64,000 nucleotides of DNA, taken from the NCBI RefSeq assembly GCF_019084075.1, contig NZ_JAHREN010000001.1, positions 2,205,501 to 2,269,500 on the forward strand. Reading direction: 5' to 3'. Below, piece by piece: positions 10,387-19,179 of the stretch (its first letter is position 1; each line of letters opens with the position of its first letter). This DNA comes from Siccirubricoccus sp. G192. Its GTDB lineage: Bacteria > Pseudomonadota > Alphaproteobacteria > Acetobacterales > Acetobacteraceae. The translations under genes were made by a program, and so were the position numbers. Below the pieces are notes generated by a model. That model was not told where the DNA came from. It saw nothing but the letters and a program-made list of their open reading frames with translations, and did no database searches.

Positions 10387-11270
10387 TCGAAGCCGCGATG
10401 ATCTGGAACGAGCCGAACAACAAGTCGCACTGGGACCCCGAGATCGACCCGGACTGGGTGATCTTCGCGGAAACCGCGCGGCTGGCAGGCCAGGCCATCC
10501 GCGCCGAGAATGCGCGGCTGCCGCGGGTGCTGGGCGGCATATCCCCGATCGATCCGTCCTTCATCGCCAAGATGGGCCAGCGCGGCGTGCTGGCGGAGAT
10601 GGAGGCGGTGGCCGTGCATGGCTTCCCGCTCGACTGGAATCTCTGGCAGATCCAGGAATGGCCCGCGAAGCTCAAGGAGATCCAGGCCGTCACCGACCTG
10701 CCGGTCTGGGTCTCGGAGGTGGGCGTCTCCAGCTTCGGCGCCGAGGAGGTACAGGCCTGGGGCGTGAACCGGACGGCGGAGCTTCTGCTGGGGCAGGCGC
10801 CGCGCATCCATTGGTACAGCCTCTATGACCTGCCCCGTAGCTGGGAGGCGACGACGCGGCACCGGGAAGCAGAGGGCTCCTCCTACTACCGGCATTTCCA
10901 CATGGGCCTGCTCCGCGAGGATGGCAGCCCGAAGCTGGCGCTGGCGGAATTTGCCAGGCATGCGGGGGCGATGGGGATTTGCCAGTGGTTCCATTACCAG
11001 GACCACCGGCTGGACGACGCGGTGGCCTGGATGAAGCGGCTGGGCGTCAGGCATCTGCGCACCGGCCTCTCCTGGGCCGACAGCTTCCGCCCGGATGCGC
11101 TGGCCTGGTTCGACCGGCAGATGCAGGCGCTGCGGGACCTGGAGGTGACCGTCACCTTCTGCTTCACCCCGGAGCACCGGGGCATCGCGCCGCACCATAC
11201 CAGCCCGCCCCAGGTGAAGGAGGAATTCGCGGGATTCTGCGCCAGCATGGTCAGGCGCTACGCGGGCTGA
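10383..11270 (+). CDS. Clan GH-A glycoside hydrolase, halves in permuted order
   Basis: 295 residues from ATG 10383, which overlaps the methyltransferase stop. The acid/base motif WNEPNN (E10) sits at the very N-terminus, and the nucleophile-type VSEVGVSS (E112) and a YSLYDL strand follow. These belong to barrel strands 4-8 of GH39/GH5-type enzymes. After HMGLLREDGSPKLAL the C-terminal 100 residues read GICQWFHYQDHRLDDAV, LGVRHLRTGLSW and VTVTFCFTPE, which look like strands 1-3 that normally come first. It therefore appears circularly permuted. Likely a beta-xylosidase-like trimming enzyme of the nearby glycan; no signal peptide seen. Confidence 0.75.
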   Translation: MIEAAMIWNEPNNKSHWDPEIDPDWVIFAETARLAGQAIRAENARLPRVLGGISPIDPSFIAKMGQRGVLAEMEAVAVHGFPLDWNLWQIQEWPAKLKEIQAVTDLPVWVSEVGVSSFGAEEVQAWGVNRTAELLLGQAPRIHWYSLYDLPRSWEATTRHREAEGSSYYRHFHMGLLREDGSPKLALAEFARHAGAMGICQWFHYQDHRLDDAVAWMKRLGVRHLRTGLSWADSFRPDALAWFDRQMQALRDLEVTVTFCFTPEHRGIAPHHTSPPQVKEEFAGFCASMVRRYAG

Positions 11271-11306
11271 TGCCGCCCGGCGGCGCCGCTGTAACCTGTT
11301 GTTTGT

Positions 11307-11355
11307 AGAGCAGATTCACGCCTCCGGGCGGTTCCGCCCTGCGACGATCTGCTCT
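11307..11355 (+). repeat. Dispersed 49-base hairpin element, copy A
   Basis: Outer arms AGAGCAGAT (11307-11315) and ATCTGCTCT (11347-11355) pair perfectly; the inner stem GGGCGG/CCGCCC lies at 11326-11339. It fills the gap between two convergent genes and its last bases overlap the stop codon of the DUF1835 gene. Matching copies, with compensatory base changes, are at 49319-49367 (opposite strand) and 61390-61438. Function unknown; a bidirectional terminator or REP-like element is possible. Confidence 0.75.
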
Positions 11356-12271
11356 ATTGCCGCGCCGCCACCACCCCGGCCCGCCGCGGGTCCCAGAGCC
11401 AGGGCGGGTCCGGCCGCACCGTGACGCCGCCCTGGGCGCGCGGCGGCGGCCGGTGCCGCGCCTCTCCCGCCAGAACCGCCTGGCCGCGCGGCGTCAGCAC
11501 CAGCGGCGCCGCGCGGGAGATCAGCCGGTTCGGCCCGCTGCCCAACCGGCGCAGCACGTCGCGGGTGATCAGATCGGTCACATGGAAGATCGGGTCGGCG
11601 GCGCGGAGCGCGCGGAACACTGCCGCCTCCGCCGCGCCATCGCGCACCGCCCGCAGCGCCAGCCGCTCGGTCTCGGCCAGCCCATCCGTGGTCCAGGGCA
11701 GGTCGCGCAGGTGCCGGCGCAGCGCGGCGCCGAGGAAGGGCAGGGCCAGGGCACGGCGGGAGAGCCGGTCGAGCGCGACCGGGTCCGGCGCCGCGAAGGC
11801 GCTCCAGGCTTCCGCCGCCTGTTCCAGTTGCAGGCGGGTGAGCGGTGCCGGGCGGAGCGCCGCAAGCTCGGCATCATCGAGTTCGGGGAAGCTGCGCCTG
11901 CCATCCGCCGGCAACAGCCAGAGCCTGCCCTCCAGCGCGCGCTGCTCCGCCAGCAGCGACAGCACGCGGATCAGCGCGGCCTGGTCCCAGAGGTCGTGCT
12001 CGAACCACAGCCACACCGCGTCGTATCGGTGCAGGTCCTGCAGCGCCGCGTATTCGCGGCCGAGGCGCTGCCGCGCCTCCGCCGCATCCACCCCCGCATG
12101 CAGCGCGACGAAGCGCGCCCGCAGCGCCAGGAAATCCGCCAGGCTGCCGCTGTCCCGGGCCGGGCCCTGGCAGATGGGGTCGGCGAAGCAGAGGTAGTCG
12201 CCGGCCAGGCCGGCGCGCGGCAGGCGCTCCCGCAGGTCGTCGCCGCAGCGGAGATGCAGCCTGCCGCTCAT
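11354..12271 (-). CDS. DUF1835 domain-containing protein
   Basis: 305 residues. The opening LHLRCGDDLRERLPRAGLAGDYLCFADPICQGP and the later DAVWLWFEHDLWDQAAL match DUF1835 proteins, which have a conserved N-terminal domain of unknown biochemical role. The C-terminal third (FHVTDLITRDVL...LTPRGQAVLAG) looks winged-helix-like. It is translationally coupled to the upstream Bug gene by ATGA and ends inside repeat copy A. No enzymatic function can be assigned. Confidence 0.8.
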   Translation of the reverse strand: MSGRLHLRCGDDLRERLPRAGLAGDYLCFADPICQGPARDSGSLADFLALRARFVALHAGVDAAEARQRLGREYAALQDLHRYDAVWLWFEHDLWDQAALIRVLSLLAEQRALEGRLWLLPADGRRSFPELDDAELAALRPAPLTRLQLEQAAEAWSAFAAPDPVALDRLSRRALALPFLGAALRRHLRDLPWTTDGLAETERLALRAVRDGAAEAAVFRALRAADPIFHVTDLITRDVLRRLGSGPNRLISRAAPLVLTPRGQAVLAGEARHRPPPRAQGGVTVRPDPPWLWDPRRAGVVAARQ

Positions 12272-13236
12272 GCCGCTTTGAGGCCGAGTTCCTGCACGAT
12301 GCGCCGTGCCTCCTCGGCCTGCACGGCGGCATCGGCGGTGAAGTCCTGGCTATCCAGATAGCGCACCGGCATGTCGAAGCGCGCCAGCACGGCGAGATGC
12401 GTGGGGTCGTGCACCGCCTTCCGGAAGGCGTCATGGATGGTCCGCACCACCTCCGGCTCCATGCCGCGCGGGCCGGCGATGCCATAGGCGGATTCGCCGA
12501 TCACGTCATAGCCCAATTCGCGGAAGGTCGGCACGTCAGGGAAGCGCTTCACCCGTTCGGACATCCAGACCGCGAGCGGCCGCAGCGTGCCCTCCAGCGC
12601 CATGTCGGCCCAGGCGCTGGTTTCCGCTGAGAAATGGATCTGCCCACCGAGCAGCGCCTGCAGGTTCGGCGCGGCGCCGCGGAAGGGCACGGGCACCCAG
12701 TCCACCGCCGCCGCGCGCGCCAGGCGCTGCATCTGCACCTCGGTGGTGTTCACGCCCGGCGTGCCGTAATTCAGCGCCCCCGGATGGGCGCGGGCATGGT
12801 CCAGCAGCGCCGGCATGTCGCGCCAGGGCGCATCCGGCCGCACCACCACGCCGCCCATGTAGCCGACCATGCGGATGATCCAGGTGAAGTCGCGCAGCGG
12901 GTCCCATTGCGGCCGTGCCACCATCGCCGGCATGCGGAACACGCCGTTCGGCATCTGCGACAGCGTATAGCCATCCGGCTTCGCGTCCTTCACCGCCAGC
13001 GCGCCCAATGTACCGCTGGCGCCGGGCCGGTTCTCCACTACCACCGGCTGGCCGAGATGGCGGGAGGCGGCCTCGCAGACCGCGCGCATCTGGATGTCGG
13101 TGGCGCCGCCCGGAGTCCAGGGCACCAGCACGCGGATCGGCCGGTCGGGGTAGCGGGGCTGGGCGAGGGTGGGGCGGGCCAGGCTGGCGGCACCGGCGGT
13201 GGCCAGCAGGATGCGGCGGCCAAGGACCATCGTCAT
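12268..13236 (-). CDS. Bug-family (TctC) periplasmic solute-binding protein
   Basis: 322 residues. An N-terminal export signal (GRRILLATAGAASLARPTLAQ) is followed by YPDRPIRVLVPWTPGGATD and NYGTPGVNTTEVQ, the hallmarks of Bug/TctC binding proteins of tripartite tricarboxylate transporters. They bind carboxylates or other small molecules in the periplasm. ATG 13236 is preceded by GGAGGA 10 bases upstream; the very long frame to 14574 is an antisense artefact. No TctA/TctB membrane genes lie nearby, so the transporter is encoded elsewhere or the protein is an orphan sensor. Confidence 0.9.
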   Translation of the reverse strand: MTMVLGRRILLATAGAASLARPTLAQPRYPDRPIRVLVPWTPGGATDIQMRAVCEAASRHLGQPVVVENRPGASGTLGALAVKDAKPDGYTLSQMPNGVFRMPAMVARPQWDPLRDFTWIIRMVGYMGGVVVRPDAPWRDMPALLDHARAHPGALNYGTPGVNTTEVQMQRLARAAAVDWVPVPFRGAAPNLQALLGGQIHFSAETSAWADMALEGTLRPLAVWMSERVKRFPDVPTFRELGYDVIGESAYGIAGPRGMEPEVVRTIHDAFRKAVHDPTHLAVLARFDMPVRYLDSQDFTADAAVQAEEARRIVQELGLKAA

Positions 13237-13500
13237 TCGGAATGCTTCCTCCGTGATCGCCGGCCTGCCGCGGCCGGTCCCATTGGATGGAACTCTCCCC
13301 GAAGGGCCAGTGCCGTGCAACCGGTGCGGGTGGTGCGCCAGGCTTCGCCGGTCACGCCTGCGGGCGCGGCGGCATGGGGTACCGGTTCGGTATCGTATCC
13401 AGACTGGCCCGCCCCCGGTTGTGCCGCCGGGCCTTTCGGCCCAAATACCGCCCGTGAACGGGCCATCCGATTGGCCCGGCAGGCCGGGAGAGAGTATATC

Positions 13501-14478
13501 GTGACGAATGGATTTCTGGTTGGCCGCCGCGCCGCCCTCATGCTTGGCGCGGGTGCCACCTTTGCCCGCCCTGCGCTCGCCCAGGGGAATTTCCCGGATC
13601 GGCCGATCCGCCTGATCGTCCCCTGGCCGCCCGGCGGATCGACGGATGGGCAGATGCGCTCTCTCGCCGAGATCGCCTCGCGGAAGCTGGGTCAGACCAT
13701 CGTCATCGAGAATCGCCCCGGCGTCGCCGGCACGCTCGGCGCGCTGGCGGTGAAGGATGCGCGGCCCGACGGCTATACCCTGACCCAGATGCCGATCTCG
13801 GTCTTCCGCCTGCCGCAGATGACGGACCGGCCGAATTTCGACCCGCTGAATGACTTCACCTACGTCATCCACGTCACGGGCTATACCTTCGGCGTGGTGG
13901 TGAAGGCCGACCGTCCCTGGAAGACCTGGCAGGAGTTCCTCGCCCACGCCAAGGCGAATCCGGGCAAGGTCACCTACGGCACGCCGGGGGTGGGCAGCAG
14001 CCTGCACATCACCATGGAGCAGATCGCGCAGCGGCACGGCATCGATTGGGTGCATGTGCCCTTCCGGGGCGGTGCCGAGAACCAGCAGGCGACGCTCTCC
14101 GGCACGATCGACTGCACCGCCGATTCCACCGGCTGGGCGCCGCTGGTCGAAGGGGGGCTGCTGCGGCTGCTGGTGGTCTGGACCGCGAAGCGGACCAAGC
14201 GCTTCCCGGATGTGCCGACGCTGCGCGAGACCGGCACCGATATCGTCTCCGCCTCGCCCTACGGCTTCGCCGGGCCTAGGGGCATGGACCCCGGGGTGGT
14301 GAAGATCCTGCACGACGCCTTCAAGGCCGCTCTGGAGGATCCCGCGCACCAGGTCGTGCTGGAGCGCTACGATATGGAGCCCGACTACATGAACTCGGCG
14401 GACTACACCGCCTTCGTCCAGCGCCTGTACAAGGAAGAGGGCGAGATGATCCGCAAGCTCGGGCTGAAGATGAACTGA
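13501..14478 (+). CDS. Bug-family (TctC) periplasmic solute-binding protein
   Basis: 325 residues from GTG 13501, with GGGAGAG about 9 bases upstream. Signal segment VGRRAALMLGAGATFARPALAQ, then FPDRPIRLIVPWPPGGSTD, RPGVAGTLGALAVKD and YGTPGVGSSLHITMEQIA. It is divergently transcribed from the preceding Bug gene, and very similar to the convergent one at 14609 (both share GYTFGVVV, PWKTWQEFL and RFPDVPTLRETGTDIVSASP), so the two are recent duplicates in inverted orientation. The ligand is unknown. Confidence 0.9.
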   Translation: MTNGFLVGRRAALMLGAGATFARPALAQGNFPDRPIRLIVPWPPGGSTDGQMRSLAEIASRKLGQTIVIENRPGVAGTLGALAVKDARPDGYTLTQMPISVFRLPQMTDRPNFDPLNDFTYVIHVTGYTFGVVVKADRPWKTWQEFLAHAKANPGKVTYGTPGVGSSLHITMEQIAQRHGIDWVHVPFRGGAENQQATLSGTIDCTADSTGWAPLVEGGLLRLLVVWTAKRTKRFPDVPTLRETGTDIVSASPYGFAGPRGMDPGVVKILHDAFKAALEDPAHQVVLERYDMEPDYMNSADYTAFVQRLYKEEGEMIRKLGLKMN

Positions 14479-14480
14479 GC

Positions 14481-14524
14481 GGCCCGGTCGCCCGCAGGCG
14501 CAGCCGGAGGGCGTGAACCGGTCC
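14481..14524 (+). repeat. Dispersed hairpin element, variant copy F
   Basis: It starts 3 bases after the stop of the plus-strand Bug gene. Outer arms GGCCCGGT (14481-14488) and ACCGGTCC (14517-14524) pair with one mismatch, and CGCCC/GGGCG forms an inner stem. It is followed by a TACAAG-type tail as in copy D at 44879. It lies between convergent genes. Confidence 0.55.
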
Positions 14525-14608
14525 GCAGGATACAAGCGGTCCGCCTCTCCGGTCCCCGGCCCGGCGGATGTCACCGCCGGGCCGGAATCTGCGCGATCGG
14601 GTTGCGGA

Positions 14609-15589
14609 TCAGTTGATCTTCAGGCCCAGCTTCTCGATCATTGCCCGGTCCTCCTCCATCTGCTGCCGGGCGAAGGCCGCATACTCCTCCGGCCCCTTGT
14701 ACATCACCGGCATGTCGTAGCGGTCCAGCACTGCCAGATGCGTGGGGGCGTAGAGCGCCTCCTTGAAGATGTCGTCCAGCGCCTTCACCACCCCGGGGTC
14801 CATGCCCTTCGGCCCGGCGAAGCCGTAGGGCGAGGCAGAGACGATATCGGTGCCGGTCTCGCGCAGCGTCGGCACGTCCGGGAAGCGCTTCGCCCGCTCC
14901 GCGGTCCACACCACCAGCAGCCTGACCTGGCCGCCCTGTACCAGTTCCGCCCAGCCGGAGGTGTCCACCGTGGCGTCGATCTGCTTGCCGAGCAGCGCCT
15001 GGATGTTCTCGGCGAAGCCGCGGAAGGGGATGTGGGTCCAGTCGATGCCCTTCTCCTCCGCGATCCGCTCCATGGTGATATGCAGCGAGGTGCCGACGCC
15101 GGGCGTGCCGTAATCGACCTTGCCTGGGTTCTTCTTCGCGTAGTCCAGGAATTCCTGCCAGGTCTTCCAGGGCGAATCCGCCCGCACCACCACGCCGAAG
15201 GTGTAGCCGGTCAGGTGGGTGATGTAGGTGAAGTCCTTCATCGGGTCGAAGGGCGGGCGGGAGGACATCACCGGGTAGCGGAAGACGCTCACCGGCATCT
15301 GCGACAGGGCGTAGCCATCCGGCTTCTCGGTCAGCAGCGCCTGCGCGCCGAGGATGCCGCCGGCGCCGGACTTGTTGTCCACCACGACAGGCACGCCGGC
15401 CTTGCGCGAGGCCGCGTCGCAGAGGGCGCGCATCTGGATGTCGGTGGTGCCGCCGGGCGCCCAGGGCACCAGCATGCGGATCGGCCGGCTGGGGAAGCCC
15501 TGCTGCGCGATGGCGGGGCGGGCGAGCGGCGCGGCTGCGGCCAGGGCCAGCAGGCCACGGCGGCGAAGCGTTGTGGCAGGCATTGGCAT
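14609..15589 (-). CDS. Bug-family (TctC) periplasmic solute-binding protein
   Basis: 326 residues with a twin-arginine-like signal (LRRRGLLALAAAAPLARPAIAQ), then FPSRPIRMLVPWAPGGTTD, KSGAGGILGAQALL and YGTPGVGTSLHITMERIA. It is the nearest relative of the convergent Bug protein ending at 14478. It lies downstream of, and in the same direction as, lptFGD, with a 116-base gap containing a GC hairpin (15685-15700), so it is probably a separate transcription unit. The ligand is unknown. Confidence 0.9.
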   Translation of the reverse strand: MPMPATTLRRRGLLALAAAAPLARPAIAQQGFPSRPIRMLVPWAPGGTTDIQMRALCDAASRKAGVPVVVDNKSGAGGILGAQALLTEKPDGYALSQMPVSVFRYPVMSSRPPFDPMKDFTYITHLTGYTFGVVVRADSPWKTWQEFLDYAKKNPGKVDYGTPGVGTSLHITMERIAEEKGIDWTHIPFRGFAENIQALLGKQIDATVDTSGWAELVQGGQVRLLVVWTAERAKRFPDVPTLRETGTDIVSASPYGFAGPKGMDPGVVKALDDIFKEALYAPTHLAVLDRYDMPVMYKGPEEYAAFARQQMEEDRAMIEKLGLKIN

Positions 15590-15684
15590 CTCCCGAGGTC
15601 ATGGACGTTGTCCGGACCTCAACGGGATCGGGGCGCAGAAGATGCGGCGGGGGCCGTCCATGACAGCGCCCCACCAGAGCCCCG

Positions 15685-15700
15685 CCGGCGGCGCCGCCGG
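15685..15700 (-). terminator. GC hairpin after lptD (weak terminator candidate)
   Basis: A perfect 16-base palindrome CCGGCGGCGCCGCCGG lies 6 bases past the lptD stop. No T-tract follows on the minus strand, so it could be a Rho-assisted stop or a simple 3' stabilising hairpin. Confidence 0.35.
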
Positions 15701-15705
15701 GCCGT

Positions 15706-18033
15706 TCAGATCGCCCGGAAGAAGTAATCGCCCAGCGTCTTGAAGCCGATATGGATCAGCACGACGGTATTCGCCGGGTAGAGCTGCTGGGTCGCCAGAT
15801 CCTGGGCGAAGCGCTTGACGAAGCGGCCCTCGATGATGAAGCACTCGTCCTCATAGCCAACCGCGCCCTGGATCAGCACCGGCCGGTCCAGGCCGAGATC
15901 GTATTTCCCGCTGACGCCGGCCCGCCAGTAATCGCCGATCCGGGCGGTGAAGCCGGCGCCGACCTCCTCGCGGGTGCGGCTCGGCACCAGGTAGGGCAGC
16001 GGCGGCGAGTAGAGATAGCCGGCCGAAAGCGTCACCGGGCCGAGCGAGAGGTTTCCCACCGTGTCCACCAGCCGCCGTTCCAGCGGCCGCTCGCTGTCGG
16101 TGCGGACCCGGCCGATGGTCTCGAACCAGGACACCGGCGCCACCCTGAGCCGCGCCACGTAGTCGGAGGCGCGGTGCTCCAGCCCGGAGCCCGGATAGGG
16201 ATTGAAGCTGTTGTCGTCGAACCGGTAGGACCGGCCGACCAGCCCCTCGACCTGGCCGCCATTGCGGAAATCCCAGGCGCCGCGCAGCGCCATGTCGACG
16301 CGTGAGCCGCCCTCCTGGCGGTCGCGGCCGGTGAAGCGGTTCAGCGCGAAGAGGTTGGCATCGGTGAATTCGAAATCGATGCTGTCCTCGTTCGGGATGC
16401 GGCGCTGCGGCCCCATGCGCGGGCCGGTGACGAACTGCACCCGCGGCTCGATGGTCTGGCTGCCCCAGTCGCCGGCGTCGCGCACGAAGGGCATGCGCCA
16501 GTCCACCGCGGCGCGGATATTGCCGACCGAGCGCGTGCCATTGGCATCGGGCAGGTTGACCGGCGGCTCCTGCTGGCCGCGGGCATAGTAGCCCAGCGCG
16601 TCGCCCTGGACCTTGAAGGTCCAGAGATCGCCGAGCGGCCCGATCTCCGGCCGGTTCCAGGTGACGCGGCTGGCGATCCGCTGGGTCATGGTGCCGATGT
16701 CGCGGTAGATGCCGAAATAGCCGGCATCGACCGTCAGGTTGCCGCCCAGCACGCGGCTCCGCGGCGCGTAGTCGGTATAGAGGTTGGGCAGGACATAGGG
16801 GATCTGGCTGATGTTGTCGGTGGACCGCAGCCCCTGGTAGACGCGGCTGTCGATGCGGGCATAGCGCTCGGTGCCCCAGAACCCCTCGGCGTAGATCTGC
16901 GAGGTCAGCACCCGCCGGTACTCGTAGCGGAAGGTGCGGAGATAGAGCTCGTTGCTGGCGCGGTTCAGGTCGAAGCCGACGCGCCAATTCTCGTCGATGC
17001 TGAAGCGGCCCTTGGCGAAGATGTGGCCGGCCAGTTCCTGCTTGCCGTCGACATCCGTGCCGTTGAAGCCGCCGATCGAGGCATCCGCCTGGATCTCGCC
17101 GGAATTGAACAGCTTGCGGTATTCGAATCCGACATTCGGATATTGCCGGGCCGAGAACATGGGCGAGATGGTAAGGTCGGAGGTGCCGTCGATCGCCCAG
17201 AAATAGGGCGTCTCCACGAAGGCGCCGAGGAAGCGCGTGATGCCCAGCGTCGGGAACAGGAAGCCCGAGGCCCTGGGCGCCGAGGGATCGGGATGCGAGA
17301 AATAGGGCGTGTAGAAGGCCGGCACGCCGGCGAGCCGGATGGTGGCGTCGCGGTAGGTGATCCGCTGCCGCTCCTTGTCCTGGGTCGCGCGCCGCGCCTC
17401 CACCTGCCAGAGCGGCGGGCGGGTCGGGTCTTCCGGGCAGAGGTCGCAGGAGGAATAGACCACCCGCGACAGCTCGTTGATGGTGCCGCCGGTCCGCCGC
17501 GCGCCATTCGCCGCCATGCGGGCATTCGCCGCCAGCAGCGCCCGCACGCCGGTCAGCACGCCGTCGCGGAACCGGTCCTTCAGCTCCGCCTCATCGGCGA
17601 AGAGCACCTGGCCATCGGGCTCCAGCAACTGGACATTTCCCCGGGCGGTGGCGATGCCGGTATTGCGGTCATAGGTGAACTCCTCGGCCCGCAGCACCCG
17701 CTCGCCCTGCCAGGCCTCGACCCGGCCGCGGGCGATCACCAGGCCGCGCGCCCGGTCGTATTCCACCTCGTCGGCGGTGAAGGTCACCGGCGCATTGGGG
17801 TCGACGCCGGGGCCGCTGGCGGCGAAGCCGGTGAGCGGGGTCTGGCTCCGCGGCCGCGATGCCCCGGTCAGCGGGGAGGAGTCGCGCGGCGTGACCATCG
17901 GCGCCTCGACCTGCGCCCGCGCCGGGGCGGCGGCGAGGCCTAGCCCGGCGGCCAGCGCCGCCATTGCCAGCAGGCGCAGCCCCGGCACCGCCGCCCCGAG
18001 GGTCATTCCGCCGCGCCGGGTGCCGTCTCTCAT
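15706..18033 (-). CDS. lptD: LPS-assembly outer-membrane protein LptD
   Basis: 775 residues, the usual alphaproteobacterial size. A signal peptide ends near APARAQ (residue 41); an OstA/LptA-like beta-jellyroll follows (FTADEVEYDRARGLVIARG, EFTYDRNTGIATARGNV), then a large C-terminal beta-barrel ending YFFRAI. Cysteines in SSCDLCPEDP and DECFIIEG could form the LptD disulfides. LptD inserts lipopolysaccharide into the outer leaflet with LptE. Its start overlaps lptG (ATGA), forming a coupled lptF-lptG-lptD operon. Confidence 0.95.
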   Translation of the reverse strand: MRDGTRRGGMTLGAAVPGLRLLAMAALAAGLGLAAAPARAQVEAPMVTPRDSSPLTGASRPRSQTPLTGFAASGPGVDPNAPVTFTADEVEYDRARGLVIARGRVEAWQGERVLRAEEFTYDRNTGIATARGNVQLLEPDGQVLFADEAELKDRFRDGVLTGVRALLAANARMAANGARRTGGTINELSRVVYSSCDLCPEDPTRPPLWQVEARRATQDKERQRITYRDATIRLAGVPAFYTPYFSHPDPSAPRASGFLFPTLGITRFLGAFVETPYFWAIDGTSDLTISPMFSARQYPNVGFEYRKLFNSGEIQADASIGGFNGTDVDGKQELAGHIFAKGRFSIDENWRVGFDLNRASNELYLRTFRYEYRRVLTSQIYAEGFWGTERYARIDSRVYQGLRSTDNISQIPYVLPNLYTDYAPRSRVLGGNLTVDAGYFGIYRDIGTMTQRIASRVTWNRPEIGPLGDLWTFKVQGDALGYYARGQQEPPVNLPDANGTRSVGNIRAAVDWRMPFVRDAGDWGSQTIEPRVQFVTGPRMGPQRRIPNEDSIDFEFTDANLFALNRFTGRDRQEGGSRVDMALRGAWDFRNGGQVEGLVGRSYRFDDNSFNPYPGSGLEHRASDYVARLRVAPVSWFETIGRVRTDSERPLERRLVDTVGNLSLGPVTLSAGYLYSPPLPYLVPSRTREEVGAGFTARIGDYWRAGVSGKYDLGLDRPVLIQGAVGYEDECFIIEGRFVKRFAQDLATQQLYPANTVVLIHIGFKTLGDYFFRAI

Positions 18034-19148
18034 CCATCCTCCAGGTGCAGCAGCAGGGCGAGCGCCAGCAGCAGGCCGGCAATGGTGGGCGCCCAGGCGG
18101 CGAGCTGCACGGGCAGGGTCCCGGCCTCGCCGAACTCGCCGGTGATCCGGTCCAGCATGAAGAGCGCGAAGCCGGCGGCGACGCCGGCCCCGATCATCTG
18201 CGCCACGCCGCCGCGGCGGGAGGGGCGCATGGAGAAGCCGGCGGCGAGCAGCGCCATGGCGGCGGCCAGCACCGGCAGGCTCAGCAGGCTCTGGAAATGC
18301 AGCCGGTGGCGCACCGCCGAGAACCCCGCCTGCTCCAGCACCGCGATGAAATCCGGCAGCGCCCAGAAGCTCAGCGTATCCGGGGATGCGAAGCTGTTCT
18401 CGATCCGGTCCGGCGTCAGGTCGGTGGGGAAGCTGAGATCCTGGCGCGGCCCGGCGCTGTGGTCGGCATTGAAGGTGACGGCCTCCTCCAGCAGCCAGCG
18501 CCCGGGCAGCAGCCGGGCCCGCGGCGCCTCGATCCGCGCCAGCGGCCGGTCATTGGCGGAAAGGCGCCAGAGGCTCACATCGGTCATGGTGAAGTCGGTG
18601 CCGGGCCGGAGCCGCCGCTCCGCCTGCGGCCGGCCGGAGACGATGGCCACCCCGCCGGGCTCCAGCCCCCGGTCCGCCTGGCGCAGCCAGAGCCGGCCGC
18701 CGGCCAGCGCGGTGAGGCCGGCGGTGTTGCGGAGATAGGCGTAGTCCAGCCGCTCCGCCCGCGCCAGCATGGCCGAGGCGAGCGGCGAGATGCCAGCGGT
18801 GCCGAGGATGCCGAAGGCCAGCGCGACCAGCACCGGCCCCGAGAGGAAGCCCCAGGCGGAAATCCCCGCCGCCCGCGCCACCACCAGTTCCGAGGAGCGG
18901 GTCAGCCGCCAGAAGGCCAGGATGCCGCCGAGCAGGATGGCGAAGGGCAGGATCTGCAGCGACACATAGGGCACGCGCAGCCCGGCGATCGAGGCCACCA
19001 GGGCGAAGCTCGCCTCCGGGCGGGTGCTGGCGCGGCGCAGCAGCTCAATGAAGTCGAAAAGCCCGATCAGCAGGGTCAGCCCGGCCAGCATGGCGAAGGT
19101 GGCGCCGAGGAAGCGCCGCGCCACGTAGAGGGTGAGGGTGATGGCCAT
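18030..19148 (-). CDS. lptG: LPS export ABC permease LptG
   Basis: 372 residues from ATG 19148 (MAITLTLYVARRFLG). The YjgP/YjgQ family layout is clear: two N-terminal membrane helices, ELVVARAAGISAW (the coupling-helix region conserved in LptF/G), a periplasmic jellyroll, and C-terminal helices ending LLLALALLLHL. With LptF and LptB it extracts LPS from the inner membrane. The longer upstream start is rejected because the extra residues are not LptG-like. It lies 31 bases after lptF. Confidence 0.94.
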   Translation of the reverse strand: MAITLTLYVARRFLGATFAMLAGLTLLIGLFDFIELLRRASTRPEASFALVASIAGLRVPYVSLQILPFAILLGGILAFWRLTRSSELVVARAAGISAWGFLSGPVLVALAFGILGTAGISPLASAMLARAERLDYAYLRNTAGLTALAGGRLWLRQADRGLEPGGVAIVSGRPQAERRLRPGTDFTMTDVSLWRLSANDRPLARIEAPRARLLPGRWLLEEAVTFNADHSAGPRQDLSFPTDLTPDRIENSFASPDTLSFWALPDFIAVLEQAGFSAVRHRLHFQSLLSLPVLAAAMALLAAGFSMRPSRRGGVAQMIGAGVAAGFALFMLDRITGEFGEAGTLPVQLAAWAPTIAGLLLALALLLHLEDG

Positions 19149-19179
19149 GGTCAAAGGGCACCGCCTCGCGCCTGGGGAG

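Noticed and set aside
12634..14478. 614-residue plus-strand frame
   Set aside because: The N-terminal half is antisense to the Bug gene at 12268-13236; the real start is GTG 13501 with a ribosome site.
12268..14574. 768-residue minus-strand frame
   Set aside because: Only the last 322 residues are a Bug protein; the remainder is antisense to the plus-strand Bug gene at 13501-14478.
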